A stretch of DNA of 64,000 nucleotides from positions 29,581,317 through 29,645,316 of the forward strand of contig CM055876.1 of assembly GCA_029582165.1 (NCBI GenBank), read 5' to 3'. Origin of the DNA: Portulaca oleracea (Eukaryota > Streptophyta > Magnoliopsida > Caryophyllales > Portulacaceae). A program made the position numbers and the translations under genes. The notes under the pieces were generated by a model. That model had not been told where the DNA came from. It searched no databases and worked only from the letters and a program-made list of their open reading frames with translations. Numbering within the stretch: position 1 is the first letter of the stretch; each line of letters begins with the position of its first letter. Positions 58,723-64,000 of this stretch are shown piece by piece.

Positions 58723-58897
58723 TTTTTTATTTATTTCTTTGTTGTGTAATATTATATTTTTATACTTTTTATCTTTTTACTACAATATTTATAATTTACA
58801 AGGCCAAGTATTTTTTTCATTTATTTCTTTTTTGTGTAATATTATATTTTTATGCTTTTTATTTTAAGTACAATATTTATAATCTACAAGGCTAATG
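58723..58897. repeat. Tandem duplication of about 90 bp
   Basis: Two AT-rich copies share gtgtaatattatatttttat and tacaatatttataat, each followed by tacaaggc, at 58723-58803 and 58818-58897. They directly precede the minisatellite. Confidence 0.65.
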
Positions 58898-59660
58898 CTC
58901 ATAAGCCTTAACTACTAATTATTATGCTCATAAATTATAACTATTATGCTCATAACTTACAAGGCCAATGCTCATAGGCTTCTACACCAATGCTCATAAT
59001 GTACAACTACAATGCTCATAAACCTCTACACCAATGCTCATAATGTACAACTACTATGCTCATAACTTATAACTATTATGCTCATAAGCCTCTACACCAA
59101 TGCTCATACTATACAACTACTATGCTCATAACTTATAACTATTATGTTCATTACATAAAACCATAATGCTCATCAAGCTGAACTACAATGCTCATTATCT
59201 ATTACTACAATGCTCATTACCTATAACTACAATGCTCATCAAGCAGAACTACAATGCTCATAACCTATAACGACAATGTTCATTACATGAAACCGTAATG
59301 TTCATCAAGTCGAACTACAATGCTCATTACCTATAACTACAATGCTCATTACCTATAACTACAATGCTCATTACTTAAAACGATAATGCTCATCAAGCAG
59401 AACTATAATGCTCATAACCTATAACAACAATGCTCATAACCTATAACGAAAATGCTCATTACATGAAACCATAATGCTCATCAAGTTGAACTACAATGCT
59501 CATTACCTATAACTACAATTCTCATTACATAAAACCATAATGATCATTACCTATTACTACAATGCTCATTACCTATAACTACAATACTCATTACTTAAAA
59601 CCATAATGCTCATCAAGTAGAACTATAATGCTCATAACCTATAACAATAATGCTCATTAC
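58893..59660. repeat. Minisatellite, 22-nt period, AATGCTCAT core
   Basis: About 35 units. Each has a conserved AATGCTCAT and a variable 12-13-nt remainder drawn from a few types (for example TACCTATAACTAC, CAAGCAGAACTAC, TACATGAAACCAT, AAGCCTCTACACC). No coding signal. Confidence 0.85.
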
Positions 59661-60714
59661 AAAATATATTGAAGTATTATATTAAAAAAAGACTTATTAT
59701 ATTTATTTTAGAAAAATTAAAAATTGCACAAAAAAAAGAAATTAAAAATATAAAGGAAAATTTGAATGCTCATAAGTCAATATGTACATGTTCATAAACC
59801 TAAAATAAAATAGAGTACAAAAAAAGGAAAAATAAAATAGAATAGAATACAAAATGGAACATAAAATAAAATTAAAAGCAAAAGCAAAAATATTGTTGGA
59901 AGTGGCATGTATATGGACACGTTTTACCCTGGGCTTCATTTTCATGTTGGGCCTCTTGCATCTAATTGGTCTAAGCAGGTAGCACCTCTTTATTGGGCTT
60001 GGTGGACAAAATGAGTCGGGCGCATAAAGCACGATGGACCCGGGCTCATGTTCGTTTTTTTACTATTTTCTTTTTTGGATGGAAATCAACATGTTTTCAA
60101 TAAACCCTTGCACACTCCAATATTACATTCATAATGACGTAATTAACATTAGGGGTAGCTATGTAATTTTGTACTAGGCGGGGACAAGGATGTAGGGATG
60201 GGTACAACGAGGGAAGCGGGGACGGAGAAAAATCTGCCCTCTGTAAGTGGATTTAACAGCCACATGATAAGAATGAGAATCCTTATCCATATGCGGTTAT
60301 TCCATATAAAAGTCAACTTATAAATATGTCCCTTGTGAGAGACATTTTCTGATTGATGGAAAAATTCGTTTTCATTTTTATTTCTTCTCTCTCTGTGAAT
60401 TGTTGTCAAAGGAAGATTTGGGGTGTGATTTCCTGGTAACTCCGTTTGTGGTAGCCGCCGTCAATTGTGTGACATCAAACGTGGAGAGCAATTAATCGTG
60501 GAACAAGAATCAAGCAAAACTGATCCGCTTCCGCACCTTTGAGGTATTTCTAATACCAATTAACACCCTCATACCCGCCCCATCCCTGCGCCGGATTTAA
60601 AAGTCTTCCCCAAATCCGTCCCCGTCTCATCGACAATAGAGTATTTTCCCCAAAGCGGGGCGGGGCGAGGCCAATCTCAAATTCTCAAGGATTTGCCGCC
60701 CATTTTCATCGCTA

Positions 60715-61323
60715 AGGCGATCTTCTCTTTTTAATTATTTGTCCATTTGAGTTATCTTTTTATCTTATAATTATTTATCACTTTTACTTTTTTAACAATA
60801 ATTTTACTATATTAACCGTAATAAAAATATAACTAATAATTTACTCATGGATAATCTTTTTCAGGAGAATCATCAGATATTTTCCAAGGAAGCGACGGCG
60901 TTATTTACTTGCATTGCATGGCATCAAGCACACAAACCATGCCCTCGTCATTACCCAGATTTTCAAAGGGTGAAACTTATAAGCCTCCACGCTCAAAACC
61001 ACATTAGTTCAATTGTTTAAATGACTGACGTCTAAATAAAACGTTGAACGCTAGCCAACTAATAAAGCTTAGAATTTGATCGAACTGATATTTGGACTTT
61101 TACTAATATTTCTGAAAAGATGGTCAAGTTTCGATTGACATCTTTCAAGTTAAAATCTTATTCCTAAACAATGAAGGACCACATCAGCAAAAGGAGTTGG
61201 ATGAAAAATCAAGTACTCCATGCTAACAAAATACCCAAGACTTGGCGACAATCACTGAAACTGTAAGAACGCATATATGTTTTCAGTTTTCCACACTTAG
61301 AGCTTGATTTAATATAACGGATG
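60715..61323. other. Gene-free spacer
   Basis: AT-rich; no gene or clear repeat seen. Confidence 0.4.
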
Positions 61324-61331
61324 CAAGGGAT

Positions 61332-61752
61332 TAGCAGTGCCAAAAAATGGGGTTCGGGTCATTCGGACAAAATCCAAAAACCCGGACCCTGTCCGAATTT
61401 CAAATTCGGACCTTTTTTTGGTGCCCGAACCCGAATTATCCTAATTTGTCCGAACCCAAATTTGTTCGAATATAACTAAACCCGAATTTACACTAAATAT
61501 ATACATAATTACAATATTTTGTCCGAATTCTAGTATTCGGACACTGTCCGAATGCGTCCGAATTTGTCCGAACCCGAATTTGGCACAAAATTCGGACGTC
61601 CGAATTTCTTCCCTCAAACCTGAACTGACCCGATTTTTGAATCGGACGTGACCGAATTGTCCAAATTTAAAATTCAGATAAAAAATTGATGACCAAACTC
61701 GGTTTAATTTGAGTCGGACAAATTCAGGTCGGACGAATTTTTGCCAACGCTA
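61332..61752. mobile_element. hAT-type MITE, 421 bp, with 8-bp TSD
   Basis: The ends TAGCAGTGCCAAAAA and TTTTTGCCAACGCTA are inverted repeats with a few mismatches. They are flanked by exact CAAGGGAT (61324-61331 and 61753-61760). The interior is filled with GTCCGAA and TTCGGAC motifs in both orientations. The 8-bp duplication and TAG...CTA ends fit the hAT superfamily. Non-coding. Confidence 0.85.
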
Positions 61753-61993
61753 CAAGGGATTCAGTTTGAAGCCAAGAGTTCTGGCATTTTGGCAATCATA
61801 TTGTTTATAATTGCTCTAGAAAAGTAGAGAAAAATCCACAAGATACGTATGAACAACGTCATCAACTTGTTCTGGTCCCTGGCTCTCTGCAAAAAGTCAT
61901 TCAGCTTCATGTTTCATATTTCATGTTGATTTGTTTGATAAGAATCAGAAGCTGAGCAACTCCAGAGTCCAGACACATATCATATCTACTGTC

Positions 61994-62002
61994 TATAAAA
62001 GC
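61994..62002 (+). promoter_or_regulatory. TATA box of RLP pseudogene at 62,075
   Basis: TATAAAAGC 73 nt before the ATG, matching the other RLP heads. Confidence 0.55.
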
Positions 62003-62074
62003 ATTAAGCATGCATGAGAAATTCAGATCCCATAAATAGCACTAACACCAAACAAATACCTACAGCAGAAGACA

Positions 62075-62963
62075 ATGTGGTTAAAACCAATGGAATTTTT
62101 TACCCTCTTTGTTTTTCTTGCATTCTCAATTAAGGCATCACATTGTTGTCATGATGATGAGAGATCAGCCTTGCTCCAATTCAAGCACAGTTTCGCCGTA
62201 AAAAGGGAGTCTGTGACCCTTGTCTGTCTCCAAATGCACATGGGAAAGTCATGGGGCTGATGACGTGGACTGCTGTTCTTGGGACGACATTATCTGCAAC
62301 AATCAGATAGGCCATGTCATCGGAGTTGATGTCAGAAGCAGCTGCCTCTATGGAACCTTCCCTTGCAACAGCATCCTCTTCAAACTCACCCAACTTCAGC
62401 ATCTCAGCCTACGTGAAATAGCTACTGAAGTTGGTCAGTTCAGCATGTTGGTATGCCTGGACCTCTCTGATTCTTCATTTACTGGCCAAATTCCGTTAGC
62501 GATTTCAAAAATAGACAGGCTCTCTATCCTTGATCTGTCTTCTAGCCTGTCTATCCCCAAATTAGTTGACACCCAACTCAAACGTGAACATCCTGGTCTA
62601 GAGAGACTGCTTCTTAATCTGACTCGGTTAAGTAGGCTTCATCTGGACTTTGTTGATATATTCTCATCTGTGCCCAACATCCTGCCAAACCTAACTTTTC
62701 TTGAAGTTGTTTCTCTTGAGTTCTGTAACTTACAGGGTGAGTTCCCCAACAATGCTTTTCACCTACCCCGCCTTCAAGTGCTTGATCTTAGTGGAAATGA
62801 TCAGATTGTCGGATTCCTTCTTGAGTTTCAGCGTAGTCATAGCTTCAACATCCTGACCTATTTAATGTTGAAATTTGAAAGAGCTAATGAGTGGAGCTGT
62901 GTTAAATTGGCCAAAAAAGGCAAGATGGAATGGCTCCTGAGAAATGATTATGTAATGACATGA
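62075..62963 (+). pseudogene. RLP, truncated after the first LRRs
   Basis: Signal peptide (MEFFTLFVFLAFSIKA), cap start CCHDDERSALLQFKHSF, then a 1-nt loss near 62257 in a G run; the cap resumes in the next frame as DVDCCSWDDIIC. About six LRRs continue to FLLEFQRSHSF near 62840, after which the sequence is unrelated and stops at 62963. It lacks the remaining LRRs, island, membrane segment and tail. It could give a secreted LRR fragment only if the frameshift were false. Confidence 0.85.
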
Positions 62964-63455
62964 GTTGTGGATTTCTAGAGGAACGTGTCCAATAGAGGGT
63001 GGCAATTACCCATAAAATGAAGCACTGAATCGAAGACGGTATGTTTCTGAGAGGGGTTGTTAGTTAGAAACAGATTTAGGTCCTAACCAATTTGGATCCA
63101 AACCCATATCCATTTTCTAGACCTTGAACCCACATCTTACCTAGATCCCTTGGGTCTAAAATTGTTATCCATTTTCTGCCTCTTGGTTTTGATTTCCTCT
63201 TTCTGAACGTATCTTCAAACCATTCATGGTATTATAATTAAGAAGAAAATGGTGGAATTGCCTCTAGCTTTTATGCATTCTATTGTCTTCCCCCATGAAT
63301 GTGATAAATGACCACTTACATATATGAAGCTTGAAAACATAATTAGAAGAATATATGCTTGGAAAAGAAACAGAAACTCAACACCAGTTATTCTATCAAT
63401 ACCATGACTGCGGAGTGGTAGCAGGGTGTAGAACAGAAGCCTGAGATGATCATAT
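62964..63455. other. Spacer between convergent RLP sequences
   Basis: No gene. It contains the 3' flank of the minus-strand RLP. Confidence 0.4.
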
Positions 63456-64000
63456 TCATCTCCTGCTGATCCCCGCCTCTCTTCTGACTTTTCTCTTAGG
63501 TTTCCTCTTCTGTTTGAAAGTCTCTACAAACCACTCATGGTGGCGGTCAGTGAAATATTTCCCCAATGCACAACCAACTGCAAACCCACTAACGCAGCCC
63601 AGACATCTGACAATCCAATCAATCAACTGATCAGATTTGTCATCGTCATCGCTTCCCACAGTTGATTGTGTTGTGGGTGATTCATCCGCATTCCCACATT
63701 CCCTGGGTAACGGCATTCCACATAATCCTGAGTTGCCATCAAAAGAGCTCTCATCAAAAGTGCCAAACTGGTTTCCTTGTGGTATGGGACCCTCCAGGAG
63801 ATTGTGGGAGACATTAAAGACTTCGAGAGTTGTTAGCTGAGTTAACTCTTGAGGGATCTCTCCAGAGAGCTTGTTGTTTGACAGGTCCAAGGATTCGAGG
63901 TCTGTCATGCCAGCCAAGGACAGTGGTATTCTGCCATGAAGGTTATTATGGGAAAGGTTGAGCGCTTGAAGCCCCCGTAATTCCCCAATGACATCCGGGA
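63456..64000 (-). CDS. LRR receptor-like protein, C-terminal part, continues off the right edge
   Basis: Open to the window edge. It shows the last two LRRs ([20 protein letters not shown], then [19 protein letters not shown]), the C-cap [16 protein letters not shown], and an acidic stretch ([10 protein letters not shown]). The membrane helix is [13 protein letters not shown] with two GxxxG-type pairs, and the tail ends in [17 protein letters not shown]. The 5' part is outside the window. It probably encodes a full-length RLP like its neighbours. Confidence 0.88.
   Translation of the reverse strand, partial: PDVIGELRGLQALNLSHNNLHGRIPLSLAGMTDLESLDLSNNKLSGEIPQELTQLTTLEVFNVSHNLLEGPIPQGNQFGTFDESSFDGNSGLCGMPLPRECGNADESPTTQSTVGSDDDDKSDQLIDWIVRCLGCVSGFAVGCALGKYFTDRHHEWFVETFKQKRKPKRKVRREAGISRR

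Larger units (their letters stand above)
58065..60714. mobile_element. Possible composite hAT-like element
   Basis: The left end TAGGAATGGCAAC followed by GCGGCGGGG, and the right end ...GCCGCCCATTTTCATCGCTA preceded by GGGGCGGGGC, suggest a degenerate inverted-repeat element with GC-rich ends. The flanks ATGGCGGT and AAGGCGAT agree at only 6 of 8 positions. No transposase is present. The interior contains the MITE and minisatellite below. Confidence 0.3.

Noticed and set aside
58893..59660. CRISPR-like appearance of constant core plus variable part
   Set aside because: The genome is a plant nuclear genome, the variable parts are drawn from a few recurring types, and no cas genes are present. 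It is a minisatellite.
60250..60560. LTR-like or small-gene region (TATA-like elements, ...cttccgcacctttgagg...)
   Set aside because: It resembles fragments of plant LTRs, but I could not find matching ends, a partner LTR or a target duplication.

Overview
The window is nuclear DNA of a flowering plant, most likely a eudicot. The evidence is spliceosomal introns, plant LTR retrotransposons with an initiator-tRNA-Met type primer site, Mutator-like and hAT-type DNA elements, and a cluster of extracellular leucine-rich-repeat receptor-like proteins (RLPs). I cannot name the species. No tRNA, rRNA or CRISPR array was seen.

1-19,629 is a head-to-tail array of a non-autonomous Ty3/gypsy-type LTR retrotransposon on the minus strand. 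Six LTRs of about 1.2 kb (TGATG...CATCA ends) alternate with internal regions of about 2.2 kb, giving a period of about 3.41 kb, and each LTR is shared by two units. The internal frame fuses an acidic leader and the sequence just before reverse transcriptase to the integrase tail, with no protease, RT, RNase H or integrase core. The array ends exactly at an LTR terminus (19,629), where it abuts a decayed Mutator-like transposase (MULE) gene (19,630-22,349, minus).

24,650-34,000 and 48,867-52,720 hold the RLP cluster: intact genes at 24,738-26,906 (+), 29,555-32,569 (-) and 48,867-51,884 (-), plus head fragments at 33,585-33,874 and 52,484-52,715 and tail fragments at 27,382-27,957 and 28,856-29,024. 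A truncated RLP pseudogene (62,075-62,963, +) and the 3' part of another RLP (63,456-64,000, -) lie at the right end. All have an extracellular LRR domain, one membrane segment and a short basic tail without a kinase. RLPs of this class generally signal with an adaptor kinase, so these are candidate immune receptors. Most heads share a TATAAAAGC core promoter.

34,304-47,834 is a nested insertion. A solo LTR (TSD CTTTC) is split by a dual-RNase-H, Tat-type Ty3/gypsy element (TSD GTGAC) whose pol is on the minus strand. Between pol and its 3' LTR it carries an antisense, intron-containing plant-mobile-domain-like gene and a fragment resembling the N-terminus of TPX2.

53,281-55,960 is a non-coding LTR-element remnant containing an array of short hairpins with a GGTTTA-type loop. 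56,631-57,728 is an ordinary two-exon glyoxalase/VOC gene. 58,065-61,760 is repeat-rich: a foldback MITE, a 22-nt minisatellite and a hAT-type MITE with an 8-bp TSD.

Many differences between copies of the same transposon, including most of the frameshifts I could place in the array, sit at CTG, CAG or CCG sites. This raises the possibility that some apparent breaks are methylation-linked consensus errors rather than true mutations.
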